Assembly (NCBI GenBank): GCA_004295005.1
Contig: SHNG01000155.1
Span: forward strand, 1 to 43,735
Length of the DNA: 43,735 nt
Reading direction: 5' to 3'
Source of the DNA: Gammaproteobacteria bacterium
GTDB lineage: Bacteria; Pseudomonadota; Gammaproteobacteria; Xanthomonadales; Rhodanobacteraceae
This document shows positions 15,474 through 24,021 of this stretch, piece by piece. Both the position numbers and the translations under genes were made by a program. The notes beneath the pieces are model-generated. The model ran no database searches and had not been told where the DNA came from. It saw only the letters and a list, made by a program, of their open reading frames with translations. The number at the start of each line of letters is the position of its first letter. Position 1 is the stretch's first letter.

Positions 15474-18058
15474 GCGCAATGCCCGCGCCGCGAAATGCGG
15501 AACATGGGTCCGATTCCCGCCAGCAAAGCCTGCCGCTGCATCGCGCCCCGGATGCATCGGCAGCGGTGCCGTTCTGGCTGAAGTTGTTCGGTGCGGTGAA
15601 CAGACCCTGGATCCGTATCCGCCGCGAACCCAATGATCCGCTTGAGCTGCTTGGCAGCGATGAGATCCCGACGGTTTACGTGGTCGAACGCCACGGCCTA
15701 TCCGACACCCTGATACTCGACCAGGCCTGTCACGAGGCAGGGCTGCCCTCGCCCTACGAAGCGGCCAGCCGGCTTCCGATGAAGCGAACCCGCGCCAGCA
15801 TTGCACTCACGCCCCGACCGGGCCTGTTTCGTTCGCGTCCGCACTCGTCCAGATCCGAAACCTTGACGCGTCTTGCCGCGATGGTCGCGGCTGGCGAGCA
15901 GCAGGACATTCGCCTGGTACCGGTTTCGATCTTTGTCGGTCGGGCACCGGATCGGCAGACCGGATGGTTCCGCGTGCTGTTTGCGGAAAACTGGGTCGTG
16001 GTGGGCCGCTTCCGGCGCTTGCTGGCCATCCTGCTCAATGGTCGCGACACCCTCGTGCAATTCGCTCCACCGATCAGCTTGCGCGAGATTGTCGACGAAG
16101 ACCTCTCGCCCGAACGCACCGTGCGCAAGGTATCGCGGGTGCTGCGCACCCACTTTCGCCGGGTGCGCGAAGTGGTGGTTGGACCGGACCTGTCGACACG
16201 CCGCATGCTGGTGGATTCGGTGTTGGCCGCGGATTCGGTGCGCGAAGCGATCGCAGACCAGGCCAGGCGCGACAAGAGCAAGCTGCAAGCCGCCCAGAAG
16301 AAAGCGCACGCGATCGCCTATGAAATCGCCGCCGACTATTCGCACCCGATGGTGCGCTCGCTCAGCTTCATGCTCACCCCGGTATGGAACCGCATCTATC
16401 GCGGCGTGCTCGTGCATCACCTGGAGAAGTTCAAGCAAGCCGCGCCCGGCTTCGAGGTTGTCTATGTACCGACGCATCGCAGCCACATGGACTACCTGCT
16501 CTTGAGCTACCTGCTTTACACGCATGGCGTGGTGCCACCTCACATCTTTGCCGGCATAAATCTCAACCTGCCAGTGGTTGGTTCCATCCTGCGCAAGGGC
16601 GGCGCGTTTTTTGCCCGCCGCAGCTTCAAGGGCAATGCGCTGTATTCGGCGGTGTTCCGCGAATACATGGCGCAACTGATCGCCGGCGGCTATTCAATCG
16701 AATACTTCATCGAAGGCGGTCGCTCGCGTACCGGTCGCCTGCTGCAACCCAAGGCGGGTTCGCTGGCGATGACCGTGCGCGCCTACCTGCGCCAACCCAG
16801 TCGCCCGGTGCTGTTCCAGCCGGTCTACATCGGCTACGAAAAACTGATGGAAGGGCGCAGCTACCTGGACGAGCTTTCCGGCAAGCCCAAGGCCAAGGAA
16901 TCGATCTGGCATTTGCTGATGGGCATCCCCAAGGTGCTGCGCAGCAACTATGGCCAGGTGGCGGTGAATTTCGGCGAGCCGATCAAACTCAACGACGTGC
17001 TCGCCGCACACGCGGGCTGGGACGGCGCCCCGGTGGCGGAGGACGAGAAACCCGCGTGGCTCTCCGACACCATCGACGAATTGGCCCAGCAGATCCAGGT
17101 GAGCGTCAATCGCGCTGCCGACATCAACCCGATCAACCTGCTGGCCTTGTCCCTGCTGGCCATGCCCAAGCACGCCATGTCGGAAATCGATCTGCTGGCG
17201 CAGCTGGAGTTGCTGAAGGATCTGCTGGCGGCACTGCCCTTCAGCGAGCGACTCACCATCACGCCGCTGTCGCCGGCCGAGATCATCGCCTACGGGGAAT
17301 CCATGCAGTGGATCCGCCGTGTGCAGCATCCGCTTGGCGACGTGCTGATGGCGGAAGGCGACAACGCCGTGCTGCTTTCCTATTTCCGCAACAATGTCCA
17401 GCACGTTTTCGTGGCAGCGGCCTGGATCGCCTGCTGCTTCCTCAACAACCGGCGCATGAGCCGCTCCACCATCCTGCGCATCGGCCGCCTGATCTATCCG
17501 TTCATTCAGGCCGAATTGTTCCTGCACTGGAGCCCCGAGGAATTCACCAGCCACCTGCGCAGCACGCTCGACTTTTTCGTCAAGCGCGGCCTGCTCACCA
17601 CCGATGCGGATGGCCGCGTGCTTGAGCGCGCACCGGGACAAAGCGATACCGCATTCCGCCTGCGAACACTTTCCCACAGCCTCCTGCAAGCCGTCGAACG
17701 CTACTACATCACCATCGCCTTGCTGGTCAGCAACGGTCGCCACGCGCTGTCGGCCGCGGAACTGGAGAACCTGTGTTTCCTCACCGCACAGCGTCTGTCG
17801 CTGTTGCATGAGCTCAACGCACCGGAGTTCTTCGATCGTTCCCTGTTCCGCGGCTTCATCCAGAAACTGCGCGAACGCCGCGTGATCCGGGCGGATGAAA
17901 ACAACAAGCTCGATTTCGACGTCGCGCTTGAGACCCTGGTTACCGAATCCAAAGTGATCCTCAGCCGCGATATTCGTCACGGCATCCTCAAGCTGACATC
18001 CAAGCCCACGGAAATTACCGAACCTGATTCGACCAGCGGCGAACAGGACGGTGATTGA
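15470..18058 (+). CDS. plsB: Glycerol-3-phosphate 1-O-acyltransferase
   Basis: PlsB acylates glycerol-3-phosphate at sn-1, the first committed step of phospholipid synthesis at the inner membrane. The 862-residue protein (E. coli 807) has acyltransferase motif I VPTHRSHMDYLLLSYLLY (HxxxxD, about residue 335-345). Motif II is GGAFFARRSFKGN and motif III is YFIEGGRSRTGRLLQPK. Motif IV is in SRPVLFQPVYIGYEKLMEG. The start is a GTG at 15470 overlapping the upstream stop; an ATG at 15479 is an alternative. The extra N-terminal residues (MSAMPAPRNAEHGSDSRQQS) are low-complexity. It is translationally coupled to the upstream lipoprotein and convergent with a small YdcH-like gene. Confidence 0.97.
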   Translation: MSAMPAPRNAEHGSDSRQQSLPLHRAPDASAAVPFWLKLFGAVNRPWIRIRREPNDPLELLGSDEIPTVYVVERHGLSDTLILDQACHEAGLPSPYEAASRLPMKRTRASIALTPRPGLFRSRPHSSRSETLTRLAAMVAAGEQQDIRLVPVSIFVGRAPDRQTGWFRVLFAENWVVVGRFRRLLAILLNGRDTLVQFAPPISLREIVDEDLSPERTVRKVSRVLRTHFRRVREVVVGPDLSTRRMLVDSVLAADSVREAIADQARRDKSKLQAAQKKAHAIAYEIAADYSHPMVRSLSFMLTPVWNRIYRGVLVHHLEKFKQAAPGFEVVYVPTHRSHMDYLLLSYLLYTHGVVPPHIFAGINLNLPVVGSILRKGGAFFARRSFKGNALYSAVFREYMAQLIAGGYSIEYFIEGGRSRTGRLLQPKAGSLAMTVRAYLRQPSRPVLFQPVYIGYEKLMEGRSYLDELSGKPKAKESIWHLLMGIPKVLRSNYGQVAVNFGEPIKLNDVLAAHAGWDGAPVAEDEKPAWLSDTIDELAQQIQVSVNRAADINPINLLALSLLAMPKHAMSEIDLLAQLELLKDLLAALPFSERLTITPLSPAEIIAYGESMQWIRRVQHPLGDVLMAEGDNAVLLSYFRNNVQHVFVAAAWIACCFLNNRRMSRSTILRIGRLIYPFIQAELFLHWSPEEFTSHLRSTLDFFVKRGLLTTDADGRVLERAPGQSDTAFRLRTLSHSLLQAVERYYITIALLVSNGRHALSAAELENLCFLTAQRLSLLHELNAPEFFDRSLFRGFIQKLRERRVIRADENNKLDFDVALETLVTESKVILSRDIRHGILKLTSKPTEITEPDSTSGEQDGD

Positions 18059-18088
18059 GCTCGTGTCCGCCCCGGCCAAAGCGGGGAC

Positions 18089-18295
18089 TCATGCGTCCAG
18101 GTCGGGAATGAGGCGGCTTTCCAGCAGTGCGATGGCATCCTTCAATTGCAGTTTGCGCTTCTTCAAGCGCTTCAACTCCAGCTCATCGAGGCTGGGCTGC
18201 AGCGCCAACTGCGCAATCATCGCGTCGAGATCGCGATGCTCGCACTTGAGCGCGGCCAGTCGGCGAACAGTGATGGCGGTATCTTCGGCGCTCAT
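18089..18295 (-). CDS. YdcH-like DUF465 family small protein
   Basis: This 68-residue, highly charged, predominantly alpha-helical protein runs MSAEDTAITVRRLAALKCEH, RDLDAMIAQLALQPSLDELE and then LKRLKKRKLQLKDAIALLES. The LKRLKKRKLQLKDAI segment near the C terminus matches the YdcH/DUF465 family, whose members form short coiled coils with no settled function. The ATG at 18295 follows a GGGAG motif at the right distance on the minus strand. It is flanked by plsB (convergent) and ttcA (divergent, 44 nt away). A short CCCCG/CGGGG palindrome at about 18072-18088 separates it from plsB. Confidence 0.8.
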   Translation of the reverse strand: MSAEDTAITVRRLAALKCEHRDLDAMIAQLALQPSLDELELKRLKKRKLQLKDAIALLESRLIPDLDA

Positions 18296-18339
18296 GCGAC
18301 TCCCGGGCTCGACGCACAGTTTAGGACAATGCTGATCCA

Positions 18340-19170
18340 GTGGCACAAATGCATCCGCCCATGATTGCCGAATCTTCCGACAGCCGTGCCGGTTTCTCAC
18401 GCCTTGAGCGTCGTCTGCGCCATCTGGTGGGCCAGGCAATTTCCGACTACGCCATGATCGGGGATGGTGATCGCATCATGGTTTGCCTGTCCGGCGGCAA
18501 GGATTCCTGGACATTGCTTGACCTGCTGCGCGGATTGCAGGCCAGCGCACCGGTTCGTTTCGAGTTGATTGCCGTGCACCTCGACCAGAAGCAACCCGGC
18601 TACGATCCCCGGATTCTGCCGGGCTATCTCGAACGCCACGCCATCCCGTTCCACATCATCGAGCAGGATACTTACAGCGTGGTGCAGCGACTGGTTCCCG
18701 AGGGACGCACGACCTGCTCCTTGTGTTCGCGGCTCAGGCGCGGTGCATTGTATGAATTCGCTGCCACCAACAATTGCTCGCGCATTGCCCTTGGCCACCA
18801 TCGCGACGACATTGTCGAGACGCTTTTCCTCAACCTGTTCCATCAGGGGCGCCTGAAGGCAATGCCGCCGAAACTGCGTTCGGACGATGGCCGCAATGTG
18901 GTGATCCGGCCGCTGGCCTATTGCAGCGAAGCCGATATTGCCGAGTATGCCGGCCTTCGCGGGTTTCCGATCCTGCCCTGCAACCTGTGCGGCTCGCAGC
19001 CCAACCTGCAACGCAGCCAGGTCAAGGCGATGCTGGCGGAATGGGAACAACGATGTCCAGGCCGGATCGAGAGCATCTTCCGCGCAATCACCCGCGTGGA
19101 GCCTTCACAACTGGCCGATCCCGCACTGTTTGATTTTGTCGGACTCGTGCGCAACGGGCCCGAACCCTGA
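18340..19170 (+). CDS. ttcA: tRNA 2-thiocytidine(32) synthetase TtcA
   Basis: TtcA is a PP-loop ATPase with an iron-sulfur cluster that thiolates C32 of certain tRNAs. The 276-residue product shows the PP-loop [12 protein letters not shown] (SGGKDS at 51-56). It has the two CxxC pairs [12 protein letters not shown] (Cys126, Cys129) and [11 protein letters not shown] (Cys214, Cys217), and [21 protein letters not shown]. coli TtcA is 311 residues. The start is uncertain: GTG 18340, ATG 18349 and ATG 18361 are in frame and none has a strong ribosome binding site. All active-site residues are kept whichever is used. rdgC follows after 53 nt. Confidence 0.94.
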   Translation: MAQMHPPMIAESSDSRAGFSRLERRLRHLVGQAISDYAMIGDGDRIMVCLSGGKDSWTLLDLLRGLQASAPVRFELIAVHLDQKQPGYDPRILPGYLERHAIPFHIIEQDTYSVVQRLVPEGRTTCSLCSRLRRGALYEFAATNNCSRIALGHHRDDIVETLFLNLFHQGRLKAMPPKLRSDDGRNVVIRPLAYCSEADIAEYAGLRGFPILPCNLCGSQPNLQRSQVKAMLAEWEQRCPGRIESIFRAITRVEPSQLADPALFDFVGLVRNGPEP

Positions 19171-19223
19171 CAACGGCGATTCTCGCCACCCCATTTCAAC
19201 TCCACACGGAGAACTCGATTTTC

Positions 19224-20147
19224 ATGTTCTTTCGCAATCTGACCCTGTTCCGCTTCCCTGAACTTCCGCGGCGGGCCTTTTCCGCTTTTGACAAGCACCT
19301 TGCCGATCATCGCCTGCGCCCCTGCGGACCCATCGAACTGGCTACCCGGGGCTTTGTTTCGCCCTTTGGCCGTGATTCCGAGGAGTTGACCCATCGGGTT
19401 GGCAAAAATACCCTGTTTTGTCTGGGTGGCGAGGACAAATTGCTGCCATCTTCGGTCATCTCCGAAGCTTTGGCCGTCAAAATCGGTGAAATTACCGACA
19501 AAGAAGCACGCCGGGTCAGCGCCCGTGAGCGCAAGCGGCTCAAGGAGGAAGTTCTGACCGACCTGCTCCCCCGCGCCTTCGTGAAACCCTCGCGAACCTT
19601 TGCCTGGCTTACCGAAGACACCGGCTGGCTGGTGATCGATACCGCCAGCCGCAAGCTTGCGGAGGCGGTAGTCAGCCAGTTGCGCGAGGCGCTGGGCCGT
19701 TTCCCGGCCACTCCGATGGCGCCCTCGGATTCGCCACGATCCCTGATGACGGATTGGCTCGTTGGTGGCAAGCTGCCCTCGGGACTCAGTTGGGGCGACG
19801 AGTGCGAATTGCGCGATCCCGCGGAAGCGGGCGCAATCGTCAAATGTCGCCGCCAGGACCTTGAATCCGACGAGGTGCGAGAGCATCTCAAATCTGGAAA
19901 GCAGGTGTTTCAACTCGGGTTGGAGCTGGATCAACGCATGGCCTTCGTGCTCGGCGAAGATCTCACCATCCGCAAATTCCGCTTTCTCGACGTGGTGCTG
20001 GATGAAATCGGCGAGGAATCTTCCGAATCTGCGCAACAGGAACTGGATGCGCGATTCGCACTGATGAGTCTGGAAACGAAACGCCTGCTGGAAAAACTTG
20101 ACGAGTGGTTCGGTCTGCCGCGACCAGACGAACGCAATTCAGGATGA
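19224..20147 (+). CDS. rdgC: Recombination-associated protein RdgC
   Basis: RdgC is a ring-shaped, nucleoid-associated DNA-binding protein that limits RecA activity. The 307-residue product starts MFFRNLTLFRFPE and keeps the family blocks RGFVSPFGRDSEELTHRVG, ITDKEARRVSARERKRLKEE, the DLLPRAFVKPSRTFAWL region, and the C-terminal DARFALMSLETKRLLEKLDEW. The length is as expected (E. coli 303). CGGAG at about 19207-19211 precedes the ATG. It lies between ttcA and a YgjP-like peptidase gene that begins 21 nt after its stop, so the three may be co-transcribed. Confidence 0.96.
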   Translation: MFFRNLTLFRFPELPRRAFSAFDKHLADHRLRPCGPIELATRGFVSPFGRDSEELTHRVGKNTLFCLGGEDKLLPSSVISEALAVKIGEITDKEARRVSARERKRLKEEVLTDLLPRAFVKPSRTFAWLTEDTGWLVIDTASRKLAEAVVSQLREALGRFPATPMAPSDSPRSLMTDWLVGGKLPSGLSWGDECELRDPAEAGAIVKCRRQDLESDEVREHLKSGKQVFQLGLELDQRMAFVLGEDLTIRKFRFLDVVLDEIGEESSESAQQELDARFALMSLETKRLLEKLDEWFGLPRPDERNSG

Positions 20148-20168
20148 GAAGCCTGGAACCTGTAGACC

Positions 20169-20936
20169 ATGAATCTCGACTCTGAAAATCGCTACCTGGA
20201 ATTGCCTACGCCCACCGGCGACACCATCAAGGTGCTGCGCAAGAGTCATCCGCGCGCGCGTCGATTGCGCCTGACGGTAACCTCCGGCGGAGCGCGCGTG
20301 ACCTATCCGGAGGGCACGCATCCGGCCCAGGTATTCGCCTTCCTGCGCAAGCACGGCGAATGGCTGGAGCGCAAACTCGACGAACTCAACCTGGGTGCGC
20401 AACCGCCGCCGCTGGAACCTGGCGCACCGACGGTGATTCCGCTGCGCGGCGAGACGGTTCGCCTGCTGTGGCGCAGCGGATCGTATCCGCGTATCGAACT
20501 GGAAGACGATCGACTCATCCTCACCCTGCCGCAGCCGCATCGTCGCACCTTGTCGGCCGCACGCAGCCTTTTGCACACGTTCCTCGAAGCCCAGTTGCGC
20601 AAGGATGTTTCGCGTTGGCTGGCGCGCTATTGCCCTGCCCTTGGCGCAGCCCCCACCGCGCTGCGCGTTCGCAGTTTGAAGAGTCTCTGGGGCAGCCTGG
20701 ATTCACGCGACAGGGTGACGCTTGACCTGGCATTGGCGCTCGCCCCACCAGCGGCGCTCAAGTACGTGCTGGTTCACGAGCTGTGTCACCTGAAAATCCG
20801 CAACCATTCGCCCCGTTTCTGGGCCCTGGTGTCATCGCAGATTCCCGATTGGGAAGATCAACGCGACTGGCTGCGCGGCAACGGCCAAGCCCTCAAGGCC
20901 GAGTTGGCACGCCTGGTTCAGGGCTCGCTGGACTGA
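20169..20936 (+). CDS. YgjP-like (DUF45/M48-type) zinc metallopeptidase
   Basis: This 255-residue putative metal-dependent hydrolase of the YgjP/DUF45 family has the zinc motif VHELCHLKIRNHSPRFW (HELCH, with a downstream His as third ligand). It also has the RVRSLKSLWGSLDSRDRVTL block preceding it. In many relatives this block reads RMKSRWGSCS, so the Cys is replaced by Leu here. No signal peptide or membrane segment is seen, so it is cytoplasmic. The physiological substrate of the family is unknown. Its last 44 nt overlap the end of the convergent alpha/beta hydrolase gene. Confidence 0.85.
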   Translation: MNLDSENRYLELPTPTGDTIKVLRKSHPRARRLRLTVTSGGARVTYPEGTHPAQVFAFLRKHGEWLERKLDELNLGAQPPPLEPGAPTVIPLRGETVRLLWRSGSYPRIELEDDRLILTLPQPHRRTLSAARSLLHTFLEAQLRKDVSRWLARYCPALGAAPTALRVRSLKSLWGSLDSRDRVTLDLALALAPPAALKYVLVHELCHLKIRNHSPRFWALVSSQIPDWEDQRDWLRGNGQALKAELARLVQGSLD

Positions 20937-21828
20937 CGTCGGCGCCCGCGCGCAAATCCAGGAAATGGCGAATCTCCGCCGCCACTTCACCGGCCCTTTC
21001 CAGATGCAAGTGATGGCTTCCGCTCATGCGAACCACGCGGATATCAGCCACCGTTGCAATGCGCGCATCCATTTTCGCGCGCGGCAGGTAGGTTTGTTCG
21101 GGTTGTGCCAGAACCAGCAGCGTCGGGGCAGTGATTCCGGCCAGGATCGATAGCACCTGCGCCTCGCCAAGCCGAATGGGCGAAGGCAGCATCAGGCGCG
21201 GATCACTGGACCACACACAGGCTTCAGGTGCTTGTGGATCCGCTGCCGACTTCGTGCCTCGAATCACGATACTGCGCGCCGCCGCATGCGTGAGTTGACT
21301 GTGCTGCCGCCGCGCCGCAATGGCGGCTTCCACGTCGGGAAACACGCGCAGCTTGCCGCCGCGATAGTCGGCACGCGCCGCCAACGCGCGTTGCAATTGC
21401 TCCAGCGTGCCATCCTCAGGCAGCGACAGCGGACCCAAGCCTTCAATCAGAACCAGTCGATTCACCCGCCGCGGAAACGCAGCAGCAAAAACGCTGACCA
21501 GAGTTGCACCCAGAGAATGCCCGAGCAGGTCAGGCGCATCCCAGCCGAGCAAATCCAGGGCGCCGACAATCTCGTCGAGATAATCGACGTAGGCATACCA
21601 ACTGGCGGCATCCCGATGTGCCGAACGCCCATGTCCGGCAAGATCGAGCGCCACCACATGGCGTCCTTCGAGCAAGGGTGCGAGCGCGTCGAACGAACCC
21701 GCGTTGTCCAGCCAGCCGTGCAGGGCCAGCAGCGGTGGATCTCCCGGCTTCCCCCATGTCTTCGCGGCAAGCCGGATATGTGCCAGCGGAATGTCCAGTT
21801 CGGTGCACATCGGCACGCTCATGCTCAT
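20893..21828 (-). CDS. Alpha/beta hydrolase
   Basis: This 311-residue alpha/beta-hydrolase-fold enzyme has oxyanion-hole motif LLALHGWLDNAGSFD, nucleophile elbow LLGHSLGATL (Ser105) and catalytic His in MSGSHHLHLERAGEVA (His272). The closest well-known relatives are MhpC/serine hydrolase-like (SERHL-type) proteins. The substrate is unknown. Several ATGs lie near the start (21828, 21822, 21810). The first overlaps the hemH stop by 4 nt, implying coupled translation. The C-terminal tail DVSPASPEPGVPTRP lies in the overlap with the convergent peptidase gene, and may be a lineage-specific extension. Confidence 0.86.
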   Translation of the reverse strand: MSMSVPMCTELDIPLAHIRLAAKTWGKPGDPPLLALHGWLDNAGSFDALAPLLEGRHVVALDLAGHGRSAHRDAASWYAYVDYLDEIVGALDLLGWDAPDLLGHSLGATLVSVFAAAFPRRVNRLVLIEGLGPLSLPEDGTLEQLQRALAARADYRGGKLRVFPDVEAAIAARRQHSQLTHAAARSIVIRGTKSAADPQAPEACVWSSDPRLMLPSPIRLGEAQVLSILAGITAPTLLVLAQPEQTYLPRAKMDARIATVADIRVVRMSGSHHLHLERAGEVAAEIRHFLDLRAGADVSPASPEPGVPTRP

Positions 21829-22874
21829 GCCGGATCAGCGAGGCGTTGGGAAAGTTCGGGCCAGCCCGCGCAGTGGCGCCGGATCAGGCTTTCCAGTGCC
21901 AGCACCTGGTCATCACTGTCGTTGAGGCAGGCGATGAAGTGAAACTTCTCGCCACCGGCCTTGAGAAAACTGTCGCGGCCTTGCATCGCGATTTCCTCCA
22001 GCGTCTCCAGGCAGTCCACGGCAAATCCAGGGCTCAGGACATCCACGCTGCGTACGCCCTGGCCAGCAAGTGCATTCAGGGTTTCGTCGAAATAGGGCTG
22101 CAACCACGGCTCGCGCCCGACGCGCGACTGGAAGCACGCGATGATCTGCCTGCCCTCGATTCCCAGCCTGGCTTGCAAGGCGGCCGCCGTTGCCCGGCAC
22201 TGATCAAGGTACGGATCTCCACTTTCAACGTAGCGTTGTGGAATGCCATGAAATGAAAGCAGCAAGCGCTCGCCTCGACCATGCGATTGCCAGTGCGCCC
22301 GAACCGATTGTGCCAGCGCGTCGATGTGCAACTCGTCAGCATGGTAGTCACTGACGAATCGCAGCTCGGGGGGCTTGCGCCAACGCGCCAGCACCCTGCC
22401 GAGATCGTCCATTACGGAGGCCGTGGTCGTCGCCGAGAACTGTGGGAACAGCGGCACTACCAGGAGACGTTGCATGCCTTCCCGGGCCAGCTCGGCCAGG
22501 GTATCGGCAAGCGAGGGAGCGCCATAGCGCATGGCGTGGACCACCTTCACCCGACCCGGCGCGAGCTCCTGGAACCGCGCGTCAAGCCGGGTCGCGAGTT
22601 GGCGTGTTCCGACCTGCAGGGGGGAACCATCCGCGGTCCAGATACTCTTGTAGGCCTGCGCCGATCGCGCTGGCCGTACGCGCAGCACAAACCCGTGCAG
22701 GATCGGCCACCAGAGCCAGCGAGGCTGTTCGACTACGCGCGGATCGGAAAGAAAATCAGATAGATAGCGTCGGACAGAAGCCGCATCGGGAGCATCAGGC
22801 GTGCCCAGGTTGACCAGCAGGACTGCCAGGCTGGGGCCATTCGCCGGGGCAGGAAAAGCAAGGTAACGCGACAT
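21825..22874 (-). CDS. hemH: Ferrochelatase
   Basis: HemH inserts Fe2+ into protoporphyrin IX, the last step of haem synthesis. The 349-residue protein has AVLLVNLGTPDAPD near the N terminus and RYLSDFLSDPRVVE. It keeps the catalytic His in LLLSFHGIPQRYVE (His209) and the conserved Glu in VDCLETLEEIA (Glu290). RVGREPWLQPY and FIACLNDSDDQV complete the family pattern. It starts at an ATG (22874), has no clear operon partner upstream, and is followed by the overlapping hydrolase gene. It diverges from the gene for the secreted IPTL-CTERM-like protein. Confidence 0.97.
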   Translation of the reverse strand: MSRYLAFPAPANGPSLAVLLVNLGTPDAPDAASVRRYLSDFLSDPRVVEQPRWLWWPILHGFVLRVRPARSAQAYKSIWTADGSPLQVGTRQLATRLDARFQELAPGRVKVVHAMRYGAPSLADTLAELAREGMQRLLVVPLFPQFSATTTASVMDDLGRVLARWRKPPELRFVSDYHADELHIDALAQSVRAHWQSHGRGERLLLSFHGIPQRYVESGDPYLDQCRATAAALQARLGIEGRQIIACFQSRVGREPWLQPYFDETLNALAGQGVRSVDVLSPGFAVDCLETLEEIAMQGRDSFLKAGGEKFHFIACLNDSDDQVLALESLIRRHCAGWPELSQRLADPA

Positions 22875-22927
22875 GCCCGGTCCTGTCCCAGTGGGTATGC
22901 AGAGAGTCGGCAGGATGGCTCAATGCC

Positions 22928-22955
22928 TTGTCTGCACAACGAAAAATGCTAGACT
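22928..22955 (+). promoter_or_regulatory. Candidate sigma-70 promoter of the IPTL-CTERM-like gene
   Basis: TTGTCT (22928-22933) and TAGACT (22950-22955) are 16 nt apart. The expected start is near 22962, giving a leader of about 57 nt that begins with a CCCCG/CGGGG palindrome (about 22963-22982). Confidence 0.45.
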
Positions 22956-23018
22956 CGATGTACCCCGGCGGATTCGTCGGGGTGACGATTATCAATAACA
23001 TAACAAAGAAAACCTTCC

Positions 23019-23930
23019 ATGCGCATGCGTGCCTGCCTCATCGCAGCTGTGCTCTCCATTGCTCCCTTTTCGGCAGCCGTGGCGGAGCCGCTTGCCTATG
23101 GCGTGGCGTATGACGATCTCTATCGTGTTGATCTGGCAACCCGCCAGGCCACCTACGTGGGCCGTGCTGGCGACTACGCCGGATTGCCTCTGGCTGCCCT
23201 GACCGGGCTGAGCTACGGCCCAGGCAGTGAGCTGTATGCAATTGCCGGAACGCAGAAGGCATTGGTGCGCATCAATGCCATGAATGGTTCTGCCACGTTC
23301 GTCGGCAACTTCGGACTTGCCGGCCAGGGACAAGGCCAGTTCGATGCCCTCGACCTGTCCATGACCTACGGTTGCGACGGCTCCTTCTGGATGACCTCGG
23401 CGCTGACCCACGATTTGTGGCGCGTCAATGCGCAAACCGCGATCATCACCCGCGTAGGCTCCACCGGTCGCCAGATCACTGGCTTGGCCATGCGCGGAGG
23501 TGTGCTCTACGGCACCGGGATCAACTCGGATCAAGGCCTGTACCGGATCAGCACAATAGATGGCACTGCCACCCTGATTGGCACCTTCAATGGCGCGATT
23601 CCGTGGATCGGCCCGAGCTTCGGCTCTGACGGCACACTCTGGGCGACACTGAGCTACAACCCGCCATTCAATCGCGAATGGAGCGATCTGGCCCGGTTTG
23701 ATATGGCAAGCGGCGCTATGACCAATCTCGGCCCGATCACCGGACCGGATGGCCTTCGCTACTTCAGCATGAAAGGGCTGGCGGTGGCACCGACTTCCTG
23801 CGTACCCGAAGGCCCCGGCGGCACGCCGGAGCCCGCGCAACTGCCCGCCAATTCTTCCTGGGCCATGCTTCTGCTCGGCCTGTTCATCCTCGTCGGCAGC
23901 GCCGTGCAATTGCGCAAACGCCGCACCTGA
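23019..23930 (+). CDS. Secreted beta-propeller-like protein with IPTL-CTERM-like sorting tail
   Basis: This 303-residue protein has signal peptide MRMRACLIAAVLSIAPFSAAVA and a middle with repeated Tyr/Thr/Gly-rich motifs (LYRVDLATRQATYVGRAG, ALVRINAMNGSATFVGNFG, LYRISTIDGTATLIGTFNG). These repeat every 40-50 residues, as in a beta-propeller or DUF4394-type fold. The C terminus carries the triad LPANSSWAMLLLGLFILVGS followed by RKRR: a motif resembling IPTLSxWG, a hydrophobic helix, then a basic cluster. This is the layout of IPTL-CTERM proteins sorted by exosortase XrtH. The motif is imperfect, so sorting is inferred. Two ATGs (23019, 23025) are possible. Function is unknown. Confidence 0.72.
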   Translation: MRMRACLIAAVLSIAPFSAAVAEPLAYGVAYDDLYRVDLATRQATYVGRAGDYAGLPLAALTGLSYGPGSELYAIAGTQKALVRINAMNGSATFVGNFGLAGQGQGQFDALDLSMTYGCDGSFWMTSALTHDLWRVNAQTAIITRVGSTGRQITGLAMRGGVLYGTGINSDQGLYRISTIDGTATLIGTFNGAIPWIGPSFGSDGTLWATLSYNPPFNREWSDLARFDMASGAMTNLGPITGPDGLRYFSMKGLAVAPTSCVPEGPGGTPEPAQLPANSSWAMLLLGLFILVGSAVQLRKRRT

Positions 23931-24021
23931 TTCACCAGCGCGCATCGCGGCAACACTTCGCTTCATCGCACACTCAGCTTGACCTGCTAGCTTGGGTGGA
24001 GTTTCCACTGCGGAGTCTTTC

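Noticed and set aside
22980-23000. Fur box upstream of the IPTL-CTERM-like gene and hemH
   Set aside because: GATTATCAATAA is only a partial match to the 19-bp consensus, with too many mismatches to support iron control.
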